Shown: positions 21,269-33,100 of the stretch, piece by piece
Layout: every line of letters begins with the position of its first letter
Numbering within the stretch: position 1 is the stretch's first letter
Assembly: GCA_025024175.1 (NCBI GenBank)
Contig: QCXZ01000064.1
Coordinates: 41,995,325-42,059,324 of the forward strand
DNA length: 64,000 nucleotides
Reading direction: 5' to 3'
From: Rhyzopertha dominica
Taxonomy: Eukaryota > Arthropoda > Insecta > Coleoptera > Bostrichidae
The notes under the pieces: model-generated
Told to the model about the DNA's origin: nothing
The model's database searches: none
Seen by the model: the letters and a program-made list of their open reading frames with translations, nothing else
Program-made: the position numbers and the translations under genes

Positions 21269-22620
21269 TATACCACGTAATATGACGAATGTATTGAAAT
21301 TACAATCGAGGTTGTCTATATTTCAGCTCGAAAATGATGCTGCCAATTGGATGTTTTTCAATACATTAGGGCAAAGGCTAGCGCTGAAACCTGATGTGGT
21401 TCCACATAAGGCACTTGATTTACCGAGTACGTCAGGTAGCAGTCAGTTAACTGATTCTGCTCGCAAAAGAAAAGCTCAAGCTGTGACAGAATTAGCCAAC
21501 AAAACAACTAACATCCCAAAAAAGAGTCGACGTGTGTTATTTACAGAGGTCATAACTCCTTCAAAGCAAAATATAATGGTAGGAAATGAGAGTATATCAG
21601 GAAAATTTCAGACATCTGATATGCAAAGTATAAGTGTTGGTGTTCAAGTTAGGCCTGAAATGTTCAATGTAGAAACATGTACAACAAAGAACATTAGATC
21701 TGTAGGATGCTGAATTTGTTCCACTGTCTTCGTCGTCGAGTGAAATGTCCAGTAATCACAAGAACGATCACTTTTGCTCTCCAGAAGTAATAGTACGATT
21801 TTTCTAATAGAAAAAACCCTAAATTGTATTTAGGAATACCTAGACAGGTGTACAGTCTAGTAAAATTTTTATCGCGGTGGATGCATACATCCCACATAAA
21901 TATATTTATTACATTAAAGAAAATTAAACAGAATGACCCATTTGTAAGATTGGCTCATGACTTTGGAATTGGAACATCAACTGCAACTACAAGCTTTAAA
22001 AATACCGTTCCAGAAATGGCAGGTATAATGCAGAACTTCGTGTACTGGCCACCAAACGAGAAGGTAAAAAAGCTTTTACCAATACCATTTAGATTTAGGT
22101 ACAACAATGTGGTTTCCATTATCGACTGTTTCGAAGTGGAAATTGAGAAACCTTCAAAACCCATGAAACAGGCACTCACATGGTCAGAATACAAAAAGTG
22201 CAACACTTTAAAATTTCTTGTGTCGTGTACTCCAAACGGCTTCATCAATTTTGTGTCTGGTGCCTTTGGAGGAATATCTCGGATATCATAGACATCATAC
22301 ACAGTGGCTATTTGCAGCAGTTACCAGGCGGTGTGGATGTGATGGCTGACAGAGGTTTCAAACATATTGCTTCTTTATTAGCAGAACAAAAGTGTAATTT
22401 AATAAGACCACCTAGTGTTAGTGCAAATCAAAAAAGTACAGCGTTAAAAATTAAGGAATCAAAAAGAATTGCTGCTCTTCACATCCATGTGGAATGATTA
22501 ATTCGGCGCCTACGTGAATTTGAAATTTTGCACATGTATATTGTAATAAATACAAACTTATTGTATTTAATGAACCATATTATGATCATAGCATGTGGGT
22601 TAAAAAATGTGCAAGAACCG

Positions 22621-23763
22621 CTGATAAGATAAATAAACTAATATATCGTTAATTATACTTATGTGTGTTTTATTTGTTATGAATATTGTGTGTGTGTTCA
22701 GTAAAATTCTGGAAGGCTTAAAATGTGGAATAATATTATCTGTTAGTATACAATGTTCTGAAAAATCAATTTCTATTTTTAGTTTAGAGGTTTTTTAAAT
22801 AGCATGTTTGTCACATTGGTTATCAAAATACTAAAGTTCTAATTTTTTATCAAATTCATACTGTGTTTAATTTTATTAAATATTAAATATATTTTATTCA
22901 TTTGAAAATGTTTTGTTTACTTAAAGATATATGTAAGGTGCTATTTAAGATAATTGGCATTAACCGTGATTCCATGGTAAGTATATGAAAATGAATAAAA
23001 ACTAGTTTTATTCAAATAATGATACGCTGGTTATAAATTTTATAGACTTTCTGTGGTGCACTGTTGATTGAAGTTACATAATAAAGATTTAGAAAAAACA
23101 AGCTTCAACATTCAATTTAATCACTCAACAATTGTTTAGACTATACGGTCATTCTTAGAAATACAAAACCACAGTAAACAACATATGCCAATAAATAGCT
23201 ACACTTGGCTAAATGCACAAAGATTTAAAAGATAGAATTTTGAGAAAACCAACTGTTTCCAACTGGTTGTTCACAGTAATGCCTGTAATAGAGTATTTAG
23301 CCAGGTATATTTATTTATATGCATACATTGTAATAATTTTTCAATCATCTTGACGATGATTCTTGTCTGGTCGGAACGATAGAGTGAATAAATTTGGTGT
23401 TACAGATTGAGTGCATGTTTCTTCTGAGTCTTTATAAATTTTGATTAATGCTTTAAAACCAACTTTGGTCACATCTTGTATTATAATAATACAGCAGTTC
23501 TACACTAGGAAACAAAAAAATTAACCTATATAAAACATACATCAATTGAAAGAGAATAATGTCCTGAATAGCAATTATTAAAATATTAAATCTCAATTTG
23601 ATTAAAATTGAAAAAGAAAATTTCCCATACTATGTTATATACAGTTTTCTATGGTTTTAAGGCAGAACATATACTAAAAATCAATAGTTTATTCATAATC
23701 ATTAAAAGTGCAAAATTTGTTATTGTGATTTTGTCAATTGCGCTACATTTGTTTGTCACCCAC
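22621..23763. other. AT-rich spacer, nothing recognised
   Basis: About 1.1 kb after the DDE domain. I see no coding region I would defend, no hairpin or TIR matching the 9.5 kb end of the THAP element, and no LTR. It probably includes the 3' end of that element. Confidence 0.4.
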
Positions 23764-23969
23764 TGTTCGGATATTTCCTTAATTTTGTAAACTTGGCAAA
23801 CACTACAATGACATTTTGTTGCCAAGTAGAAAAACAATAAAGTATGTAAACGAACAGAAATAAATTAGAAACTGATGAAACTGTCAAGTCTATTCAATTA
23901 ATGCTTCTAGCACAGTAGTAATATTAAAAACCAAGTAATACAGTCCACTAAATCGAAGCCACCCTAACA
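23764..23969 (+). repeat. BEL-2 5' LTR
   Basis: Starts TGTTCGGATATTTCC, ends CCACCCTAACA. Preceded by target duplication CCCAC. Confidence 0.96.
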
Positions 23970-24519
23970 TTGGTCCTTCGGGCCGGATTTGCTGTGTTTG
24001 AAGCAGAGTTGGTCAGCCATCAGTTCAGATTTGAAGGTCAGCATTACCACAATTACGAGCAGAAGGCACATGGTAGATGTACAGATTAACGGATGCAAGA
24101 AGACAACGGTTGCAAGTGAGGTGTGAGACCTGATTCCATTAAGATTATTTGTCAAAATTCTGTCAATTTTCCTCCTGATTAACAAACTGATTCATTACTG
24201 ATTATAAACACAATACAGTGTTTGATTCTTGATTAGTTTCCATTTGCTATTCATTCAATTTGATTTTGATTAGCCTGATTTACTAATCATACGATTTAAT
24301 TTCTTGATTTTGCTGTCAATACAATTTTGATTTTGATTAGCTTGATTTGCCATTTCTATCATTTGATTTGCTATTCTTACAATTTCATTTCTTTATTAAT
24401 TTGATTTGTGATTCATACAGTTTGATTTCTTGATTACATAATTTACTATTTGTATAATTGATTATTTGATTTGCTATTCGTACAATTAATTATTTGATTT
24501 TGTGACTAACAATTAAGCT

Positions 24520-27500
24520 ATGGCTGATGAAATAAAGTTGTTACACCGACAACGAGGTGCCATAAAACACAAACTGACTAATTTTGTGTCATTCCTCAAT
24601 CCATTAAAAAAAATGCATGCTGAGAGAGAAGCTCTAAATGATGTTCAGATTGCGGATTTAAAATTTAGAGTTGAAAACTTGCGTTTGGTTCACACAGATT
24701 TTGAACAGATTCAAACAAAAATTGAAAACATTTGCGATGAATCAAATTTAACAGAAGAATTTGATCAACGAAGCAACTTCTTTGATACGATTTCTAATGT
24801 GTTGGCCCAGGCACAAGTGATTTTAGATTCTTGCATTAGTGTTCATTCTCAGATTAAAGTTGAGTCACCCAATATGCTATCACATATTCAAGGTGTGAAA
24901 TTACCTACAATTAATTTGCCTAAATTTCAAGGTAACTATGATTCATGGTTGGAATTTAAGGACCTTTTTGAAAGTCTGATTAATTCAAATCAATCTATTA
25001 GCAAAATTCAAAAATTCCACTATTTAAAAGCTTCTTTAGAGCTTGATGCAGCGAAAATCATTCAATCTTTAGAATTTACGAGTGAAAATTATGATGTTGC
25101 ATGGGAATTATTATGTAGTAGATATAACAACTCAAAGTTATTAGTGCACAATCACATAAAATCAATATTTGAATTAGAACCCATAACCAAAGAGTCATCA
25201 GTCGCTTTGCGTAGATTAGTAGACAATTTATACAAGCATTTGCGTGCACTAGAAGTACTCAAGCAACCAACCATACATTGGGATGCTCTATTAGTCTTCT
25301 TAATTTCATCAAAGCTTGATAGGTCTACTGCCCGAGAGTGGGAACGATTTAAAATGTCATGCAATTCATTAAAACTAGATGATATAAAAGATTTCTTATA
25401 TAAAAGAGCAGATTTCTTGGAAACCTTTGAATTAAACCATGGTTCCAAATCTGTTAAGAATAACAATTATGGAACAAACAAGCATTATTCTTTGATTTCT
25501 ACAAATCATAAATGCAATTTCTGTAAAAAACAACATTTAATTTATTCATGTCCTGATTTTCTACAATTAACAGTTCCAGAAAGGATTGAAAAAGTGAAAG
25601 ATTTGAAGCTCTGTGAAAATTGTCTTTGTACAGGTCATTCAGTAAATAAATGTAAGTTACGATCCTGTAAAATCTGTAAAAATAGGCACAGTAGTTTACT
25701 TCATCAAGTTAAGGAAACAGCGGTCGTACCAGATTCTTCAGTAGTTATGTCTAGCCATGACAAACAAAGTAGTGTTCTTCTACCTACAGTTCGGTTGTAT
25801 GTTTACGATGCAAATGGTTCGATGCATTTAGTTAAGGCCGTTTTAGATAGCGGTTCCCAATCCAATTTTATATCTGCAAAAATGTGCAACAAATTAGGTT
25901 TAAATACGGAACCTACATATGTTTCTATTGCTGGAATAAATGATTCTGGATCAACATTTAATCACAAATGTCAGATTAAAATGAAATCTATTTATAACGA
26001 TTATAGTGTAAAACTTACCTGTTTGGTTATTCCGCAGATTGCTGGTAATCTTCCTGCCTATGAAATTGATACCGTAGATTGGAAAATTCCTTCTACCATT
26101 CAATTAGCAGATCCTGATTTTTCTAAACCTTCTGAAGTTGATTTACTCCTAGGAGCTAGTCACTTTTGGGAATATCTAGAAAGAGGGCAATTACAATTAT
26201 CAAAACACTTACCTGTTCTCCAGAACACTAAGTTCGGATGGATTGCTTCAGGTTTGGTTCCAAAAAATGCTTCTCAGTTGCACTGTTATTTTTCACAGAA
26301 TATTTCCTTTGATCTTCGCCAATTCTGGGAAATTGAAGAGCATGAATGTCCCACACAATTATCCAAAGATGATGCAGATTGTGAAAGACTTTTTAAAGAA
26401 ACCATTACTCGTCAAGATGATGGTAGATTTATAGTTAGAATTCCATTGAAATATCCTTCTTCTCAATTGGGTGATTCGAAGCAGTCAGCAATTAAAAGAC
26501 TGTTGCAATTAGAACACAGATTTATTTCTGACCCAATTTTGAAGGAAGAATATTCAAGATTTATGCAAGAGTATTTAGACTTGGGACATATGACTAAAAT
26601 AAAGGAAACATCCTCCAATGATTATTTTCTTCCTCACCATGGAGTTGTAAGGAAAAGCAGCTTAACAACCAAATTAAGAGTAGTATTTAATGGCTCAACG
26701 CAGTCATCGTCAGGTTGGTCTGTAAATGATCTTCATCATGTAGGTCCACCAGTGCATACACAATTATTTTCTATATTATTACAGTTCAGACAACATCCCA
26801 TTGCTGTTTGTGCAGATATAGAAAAAATGTATAGACAGATCCTTGTTCATCCTGATGATAGACACCTGCAAAATATTGTGTGGAGATTCGATTCTGATCT
26901 AGAAATAGATACTTATTCACTAAATACTATTACTTACGGTACAGCTTCAGCTCCCTATCTTGCCATTAGATGCTTAAAGCAACTTGCTCATGAGGTTGAA
27001 AATGAATATCCTGTCATCTCTAACATTATTAATAATCATTTTTATGTAGATGATTTAATTATCAGTTTTACTTCTGAAGAAGATGCTATTGCTACTTGCA
27101 AGACTTTAAAAATGATTTTACAGCAAGCATGTTTTCCGTTGAGGAAATGGATTTCAAATAGTAGTAATGTTTCACAATTTTTTAAGGATGAAAATGATCC
27201 AACTAGTGTAATAAGTTTTAGTCATGACAAGCAAATTAAAACCTTAGGTGTTGTATGGAACAATATTTTAGACACATTTTCTTACCAGATTTCTGCTAAT
27301 TCTTCCATTTCTCCTATAACAAAAAGAATTATTTTGTCAGAAATATCAAAGGTCTTCGACCCCCTTGGCTTGGTAAGCCCCTGCATTATTTTGGCAAAAA
27401 TCATAATACAACAGCTATGGACTTTGCATTTAGATTGGGATGATACCGTTCCAATAGATTTATATGAAAAATGGATTAATTTCAGAGAACAACTTCATGT

Positions 27501-28692
27501 GCTTAATATTATTCAGATTTCATGTCATTTTACTTGTTCCAACCCAGTTTCAGTTGAAATTCACGGATTTTGTGATTCATCTAACTCTGCGTATGGAAGT
27601 TCTATTCATATTCGAAGTATTGACAATTTTGGTAACACTCATGTTAACTTATTATGTGCTAAAAAGGTTACACGCTCATGTGTTACTTGTTTTAAATCAA
27701 AACCGCATGCAATTAACCCGATTATGGCTAATCTTCCGCGAGAGAGAGTTACAGAAACTCCTGCATTTAGCATAGTTGGTGTTGATTATGCCGGCCCTAT
27801 TTTAATTAAAGATAGAAGAGGTCGTGGATCAAAAGTTTCAAAAGGTTACATTTGTCTGTTTGTCTGCTTTGTGAGTAAAGCTGTCCATTTAGAATTAAGC
27901 TCTGATTTGAGCACACAATCATTTTTGGCTTCTCTCAAGCGCTTTATATCAAGACGAGGTAAACCGACACAAATATGGTCTGATAATGGCACAAACTTTC
28001 AAAAAGAATTGTATGATTTGTTTCAATTTTTCAAGGTTCATGAACATGATATTGTTAGCCATTGTGCTATTGAATCATTTACGTGGAAATTTATACCCCC
28101 AAATTCTCCACATTTTGGTGGATTGTGGAAGTCTGGGATTAAAACCGTTAAATTCCATTTAAAAAGAGTATTACAAGAAACTAAACTTACCTACGAAGAA
28201 TTATACACTGTATTAACTCAGATTGAATCAGTACTGAATTCAAGACCATTATATCCACTCTCTTCCGATCCCAATGATCTCACTCCTTTAACTCCGTCTC
28301 ACTTGTTGATTGGAAGACCATTAACTACTCTACCAGAAATGAATCTGCAACCAGTACCAATTAATCGGTTGTCTCGAGTTCAGTTTCTGCAGTCATTGTA
28401 CCAAAGTTTTTGGAATAGATGGTCTACGGAGTATCTGTCCATTCTTCAACAACGAAGTAAATGGAAACATCCAGGGCAACGTCTTCAGATAGGAGCTCTT
28501 GTTCTGATTAAACAAGAAAACCTTCCACCCAGCCAGTGGATTCTAGGTAGAATCACAGAGGTGCATCCCGACAGTGAAAGTGTCGTTCGTGTAGCAAGCG
28601 TGCGAACATCCAAAGGAATTTATAAGCGAGCAGTTGTAAAGTTGTGTCCGCTGCCCATTACTGAAGAACAGCCTGAAAGAAAACCTGATTAA
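24520..28692 (+). CDS. BEL/Pao gag-pol polyprotein with in-frame deletion
   Basis: 1390 residues. Gag DUF1759-like about 127-205; zinc-knuckle clusters CNFCKKQHLIYSC, CENCLCTGHSVNKC and CKICKNRHSSLLH; protease DSGSQSNFIS near 443; reverse transcriptase with YVDD near 840; Pao peptidase region FDPLGLVSPCIILAK. At about residue 1048 the text jumps from the start of RNase H (NLLCAK) to the end of the integrase zinc finger (RSCVTCFKSKP), losing roughly 300 residues relative to BEL-1, in frame. The integrase core follows (GVDYAGP, WSDNGTNF), but the position of the catalytic Glu in GGLWE is Lys 1204 (codon AAG at 28129-28131). The C-terminal DUF5641-like region is intact. The integrase is therefore expected to be inactive. 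Confidence 0.94.
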   Translation: MADEIKLLHRQRGAIKHKLTNFVSFLNPLKKMHAEREALNDVQIADLKFRVENLRLVHTDFEQIQTKIENICDESNLTEEFDQRSNFFDTISNVLAQAQVILDSCISVHSQIKVESPNMLSHIQGVKLPTINLPKFQGNYDSWLEFKDLFESLINSNQSISKIQKFHYLKASLELDAAKIIQSLEFTSENYDVAWELLCSRYNNSKLLVHNHIKSIFELEPITKESSVALRRLVDNLYKHLRALEVLKQPTIHWDALLVFLISSKLDRSTAREWERFKMSCNSLKLDDIKDFLYKRADFLETFELNHGSKSVKNNNYGTNKHYSLISTNHKCNFCKKQHLIYSCPDFLQLTVPERIEKVKDLKLCENCLCTGHSVNKCKLRSCKICKNRHSSLLHQVKETAVVPDSSVVMSSHDKQSSVLLPTVRLYVYDANGSMHLVKAVLDSGSQSNFISAKMCNKLGLNTEPTYVSIAGINDSGSTFNHKCQIKMKSIYNDYSVKLTCLVIPQIAGNLPAYEIDTVDWKIPSTIQLADPDFSKPSEVDLLLGASHFWEYLERGQLQLSKHLPVLQNTKFGWIASGLVPKNASQLHCYFSQNISFDLRQFWEIEEHECPTQLSKDDADCERLFKETITRQDDGRFIVRIPLKYPSSQLGDSKQSAIKRLLQLEHRFISDPILKEEYSRFMQEYLDLGHMTKIKETSSNDYFLPHHGVVRKSSLTTKLRVVFNGSTQSSSGWSVNDLHHVGPPVHTQLFSILLQFRQHPIAVCADIEKMYRQILVHPDDRHLQNIVWRFDSDLEIDTYSLNTITYGTASAPYLAIRCLKQLAHEVENEYPVISNIINNHFYVDDLIISFTSEEDAIATCKTLKMILQQACFPLRKWISNSSNVSQFFKDENDPTSVISFSHDKQIKTLGVVWNNILDTFSYQISANSSISPITKRIILSEISKVFDPLGLVSPCIILAKIIIQQLWTLHLDWDDTVPIDLYEKWINFREQLHVLNIIQISCHFTCSNPVSVEIHGFCDSSNSAYGSSIHIRSIDNFGNTHVNLLCAKKVTRSCVTCFKSKPHAINPIMANLPRERVTETPAFSIVGVDYAGPILIKDRRGRGSKVSKGYICLFVCFVSKAVHLELSSDLSTQSFLASLKRFISRRGKPTQIWSDNGTNFQKELYDLFQFFKVHEHDIVSHCAIESFTWKFIPPNSPHFGGLWKSGIKTVKFHLKRVLQETKLTYEELYTVLTQIESVLNSRPLYPLSSDPNDLTPLTPSHLLIGRPLTTLPEMNLQPVPINRLSRVQFLQSLYQSFWNRWSTEYLSILQQRSKWKHPGQRLQIGALVLIKQENLPPSQWILGRITEVHPDSESVVRVASVRTSKGIYKRAVVKLCPLPITEEQPERKPD

Positions 28693-28800
28693 TTAATAAG
28701 ATTTTTGCTCAATGTATTAACTTACCATTTGAATTTTATTTATGATTTATACGTACTTACCTGTAAATTTAGTTTTGAACGTAGTTCAACGCGGGGAGTA

Positions 28801-29006
28801 TGTTCGGATATTTCCTTAATTTTGTAAACTTGGCAAACACTACAATGACATTTTGTTGCCAAGTAGAAAAACAATAAAGTATGTAAACGAACAGAAATAA
28901 ATTAGAAACTGATGAAACTGTCAAGTCTATTCAATTAATGCTTCTAGCACAGTAGTAATATTAAAAACCAAGTAATACAGTCCACTAAATCGAAGCCACC
29001 CTAACA
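28801..29006 (+). repeat. BEL-2 3' LTR
   Basis: No difference from 23764-23969 seen by eye. Followed by target duplication CCCAC. Confidence 0.96.
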
Positions 29007-29106
29007 CCCACTGTAAACCTCACTTGCATTATGGATCAATGCTTGTTGCAAGCTGTCACATCTTGATGTTTACAAGTGCATATATATCCATGCAGTAGTT
29101 AACTAT

Positions 29107-29282
29107 GGGCCCGTTGCACAAAGCGTGGTTAACGAGACCCCCTGGTTAACACGCGGTTAGCCAGCCGTTGCCATAGGCAGCATCAATGAAGAACGCTTAA
29201 AAAGAACCGTTTCCATGACAATTGCCCGTTGACCGCGTGTTAACCAGGGGGTCTGGTTAACCACGCTTTGTGCAACCGGGCC
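29107..29282. mobile_element. 176-bp MITE with long TIRs
   Basis: Arms of about 55 bp: left starts GGGCCCGTTGCACAAAGCG, right is the near complement ending CGCTTTGTGCAACCGGGCC. Flanked by TAT at 29104-29106 and 29283-29285. Each arm also repeats GGTTAAC internally. No coding capacity. The 3-bp duplication and GGGCC ends suggest a Harbinger or ISL2EU-type source; the mobilising family is inferred. Confidence 0.88.
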
Positions 29283-29851
29283 TATGTGTGACAATGGAAT
29301 GTAGCTCGATTTAACAAAACCAGCTGTCAGAAAAACTATTCTTTCTTTTAGATTGAAAATGTTAAATGAAGTGCTATTCGTGGCTCAGGTGTGAATTTTT
29401 TTTCATCTATTTCAATTAACTTTCATGAGATTTTTGCTCGTTGGATTGTGTAAGTTTTATGAAGGTAAAAGGTTTTTGTGTTTTGAATATATAAGTAATA
29501 TCTAAATTTACTTCGCCATTATTTTAATCAAAATATGAAGATAAAACATATATATTTAAACAAATAAGTGTTACTTTTAATATCTTACTACAGAATACAC
29601 ATTACTTTTGGATAATCCAATTCAAGAGGAATAATTTGTTAATCTTAACTGTTAATATTTGATTTAATTAAAAAAAAGGAGCAATGGGATCATACACAGA
29701 CATTTAATTGTTTATGTGGGACATTAAAAATACATTTGTAAGGTAAACATAGAATTTATATTTATTGATTTCCAGTCATTTTTCTTTAATTACTCTTAGC
29801 ATGGGAGAAAAGCATTCAAACGTCTGAAATTACGTTAATCAATACACACAT
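29283..29851. other. AT-rich spacer between MITE and copia LTR
   Basis: No coding region, repeat or structure recognised beyond short homopolymer runs. Confidence 0.4.
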
Positions 29852-30072
29852 AATTGAAAAACGAGAAATAAATGGAAATACCTTCCTCCAAAGTTCAAAC
29901 TAAACTTTTTATTTCTCATAAATTACAATACTGTCATTATTCTTTTTTTAAACAACTTGTATCTTGGCAATATGAGTTACATAAAATTGTCAACAGATAG
30001 CGCAACATGTGCCACACAACTTTACAAACTTACTTTTTTCTTGAGTGTTGGAAGCACCTACACATTTTAACA
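29852..30072 (-). repeat. Copia-1 3' LTR
   Basis: Minus-strand start TGTTAAAATGTGTAGG, end CGTTTTTCAATT. Outer neighbour is target duplication CACAT. Confidence 0.94.
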
Positions 30073-30101
30073 CCCCCACTCCAAAACTCAATGAAAAAAA
30101 A

Positions 30102-33100
30102 TCAATTATTGCACATACCTAATTTATGTAAATGCTTATAATGTTTTTCTGAGTTTAACCCCTTGGTTAAAATGTCTGCTGGCATCTCATCTGTACACAA
30201 ATAATCTACTTTTACCAAATGATTTGAAATAGCATCTCTTATAAAATGATGCCTTATATCAATGTGTTTTGATCTCTTATGATATGTTGCATTTTCGGAC
30301 AGATATAATGCACTTCTGTTATCATTAAAAATCTGAATACATTCATTTTTGCCAGTTAATTCATACATTAAATTTTTTAGGTAAATAGCCTCCTTAATGG
30401 CTTCTGTCATTGCCATGTATTCAGCTTCCATACTTGATAATGCAACAGTTTTCTGTTTAACACTTTCAAAAGAAATAACAGAGCCATTCAAAATAAATAT
30501 ATATCCACTGTATGACCTTCTATCTATCGAGTTACTGCCCCAATCGGCATCTACATAACCCTGAATGGCTATGTTTCCTTTCGAAAAAACACAAACTGTA
30601 CCCTTTTGTACCTGCAAGGTATCTTAATACTCTTTTAGCACATTTCCAATGTGTATTATTAAAACAGTTATTAAACTGGCTCAAATAGCTTACGCTGAAA
30701 GCTATATCAGGCCTTGTAAGTACAGCCAGGTACATTAGACTACCTATTAATTGTTGATAAGGTACCTCCACTTTTTCACCTTCAACTGACAAATCTAACT
30801 TGCTTTCCAACGGCGTTTTTGCAGGTTTACATTCAGCAAAGTTAAATTTTTTTAGTAACTGATCAATATATTTTTCTTGACTTAATTTTATAATTTTTTC
30901 AGATCTGCTGATGTCAACCTGCATGCCTAAGCATTGCTTCACAACACCTAAGTCTTTAATATCAAATTTAGAACTCAAATGCTGTTTTAAAAAATCAGTT
31001 TCTCTTTTATTATTTGAGAAAATGAAAAAATCATCTACATAAAGAGCTATAATCGTTAAAGAATTGTTTTCATTATCAGCCCTTTTTGTAAATAAACATG
31101 GTTCTATATTTGATCTTTCATAACCTATATCAAATAGTACAGCATTAACCTTATCATTCCAGGCCTTTGATGCCTGTTCAAGACCGTATATAGCCTTATT
31201 TAATTTCAAAACTTTACATTTATCTGTTTCAGAGCAATTAAAAGATTCAGGCTGTTGCATATAAACAGTTTCTCGTAAAATACCATTTAGAAAAGCTGTT
31301 TTTACGTCTAAAAGAACAATATCTAAATCTAAACTGACTGACAAAGAAAAAAGCAAACGTAATGTTGAATGACGTACTACTGGAGAGAACGTCTCCTCGT
31401 AATCAATTCCGGGCTTCTGGGTAAACCCTTTCGCAACTAATCTTGCACGAAACTTGACATTCCCCGCACTGTCAAGTTTTTTCTTAAATACCCACTTACA
31501 TTTAACACATGTAGCTCCTTCTGGCAAGTCTTCTAGTGTCCAAGCTTGATTTTTTCAAACGACTGAAGTTCGTCATCGATAGCACATTTCCAATGCGCTG
31601 AGTCGCTTCCTGTTAGAGCTTCTTCTACCGTTGCAGGTTCACCTAACCCACTTTGACTAACACACGAAAAACTGACGAAATCTTCGTATTTTTTCGGTAC
31701 TGGAACTCTACTGGATCTTCTGACTTCTGTATCTGTCGATGGAACTTCGGACGAAACAACTTCACTTGCATAATCATCACTTAAGGTCTCTTGGGTGCCT
31801 TCTTCCCCCACTGAAACTTGCAATTTGTTTTCTTTCTTCTCAGAATTAATTTCCAGTTTCACTTCTTTCGTTTCTTCAAAAACGTTAACATCTCGACTAA
31901 TTACGACATCACGTGTTTCAGGGTTGTATAATCGGTATCCTTTGGTGGTCTCACTGTATCCCACAAATATCATTTTTCTTGATTTTCTGTCCCATTTGCA
32001 TCTGGTCTCCTTTGGAACGTGTACCATCGCATCGCTTCCAAAAATCCTGAGGTATGTGAGATCAGGCTTCTTGCCTGTCCAAATTTCAAATGGCGTTTTT
32101 TCTTGTAAACCAGTTGTTATTGAACGATTACGCAAATATACAGCAGTATTTACAGCTTCGCCCCAGAATTTCTTGTCCAACTTAGCATCATATAAGAGAC
32201 ATCTGGCTCGTTCAACAACTGTCCTATTCATACGCTCAGAACAACCATTCTGTTGAGGAGTGTATGCATTGGTTACTTGATGAATTATTCCACAATTTTT
32301 CAAAAAATTGTTGAATTCATTGGAACAAAATTCTCGACCACCATCTGACCTTAAAATTTTAATGTGAGCATCTTGTTGTTTCTCCACCATAGCTTTAAAA
32401 TCTTTTAATTTACTAAAAGTCTCACTTTTCTTCTTTAAGAAGTACACGAATGCCATTTTGCTGTAATCGTCTTCAAAAATTAAAAAATATCTGGAGCCTC
32501 CTATAGAACTGACTTCCATCGGTCCACAGAGATCCATATGTACAAGTTCAAGCAAAGCACTTGCCCTCGAACCTTTATCAGGAAAAGGAAATCTGCACTG
32601 CTTACCTTCGTTGCATACTTCACAGTTTGATATGCTAATGTCAACATTTCCTGTGAACTTGATACCATCTACTGAACCCATCTTCATTTTATTCAAAGAT
32701 CCTGAGTTCAGATGACCTAATCGTCTATGCCAGATATCACCTGTCACTGTTTTTGTACTCACGAAACATTGGGAAGATGTATGTACCTTCAACTTGTACA
32801 CATTGTTCTCTAGTCTTGCTAACCCTATTAATTCCTGCTGTCTGTTGTAAATCTTACAACCTTCTGCATCAAAAATAACTTGATTCCCTCTTCTTATGAG
32901 CTGACTTACTGATAATAAATTCGTCGATAATTCAGGAACATATAAAAATTCTTTGATTGTCACATCAAAAAAATTATTATCCACTTCTGTTTTCACAAGC
33001 ATTTCACCTGAGCCTTCGACGGAAACCTTGGTTTTATCAGCAATTTCAATTTCTGAAATGTTATTTTTCTTGATGTCCAGCAGCCAATCTTTATTCGGTG

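Larger units (their letters stand above)
9879..22620 (+). pseudogene. THAP zinc finger plus DDE_Tnp_4-type transposase, split by a nested insertion
   Basis: Exon 1 is 9879-10061 and encodes 61 residues of a THAP finger (C6, C11 and CEDHF at 56-60). It ends at donor GTAAGT, phase 0. The finger resumes exactly at acceptor TTTCAG, with exon 2 starting at 21327 (LENDAANWMFFNTLGQRLAL, then KPDVVPHKA). The transposase domain follows at about 21900-22600: SIIDCFEVEIEKP (D), VMADRGFKHI (D), HIHVE (E), with WSEYKKCNTLKFLVS between. THAP plus this DDE type is known from ISL2EU/IS4EU-like transposons, so this is probably itself a mobile element. Decay: stop at 21711, frameshift near 22268 and a TGA directly after HIHVE at 22495, which looks like a CpG-type change. 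The intron was about 63 bp before the Harbinger insertion. I found no TIRs. Confidence 0.85.
23764..29006 (+). mobile_element. BEL-2: young BEL/Pao element with internal deletion
   Basis: Two 206-bp LTRs that look identical by eye (23764-23969 and 28801-29006), 5-bp target duplication CCCAC (23759-23763, 29007-29011), primer-binding site TGGTCCTTCGGGCC at 23971-23984 and a purine tract GCGGGGAGTA immediately before the 3' LTR. The coding region is open but lacks RNase H and the integrase zinc finger, so movement must have used proteins from a relative. Confidence 0.96.

Noticed and set aside
29107..29282. MITE hairpin read as a microRNA precursor
   Set aside because: The long near-perfect terminal arms with flanking TAT duplication fit a transposon better.
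31795..32256. 153-codon plus-strand ORF
   Set aside because: It is antisense to copia integrase, a shadow of real coding sequence.
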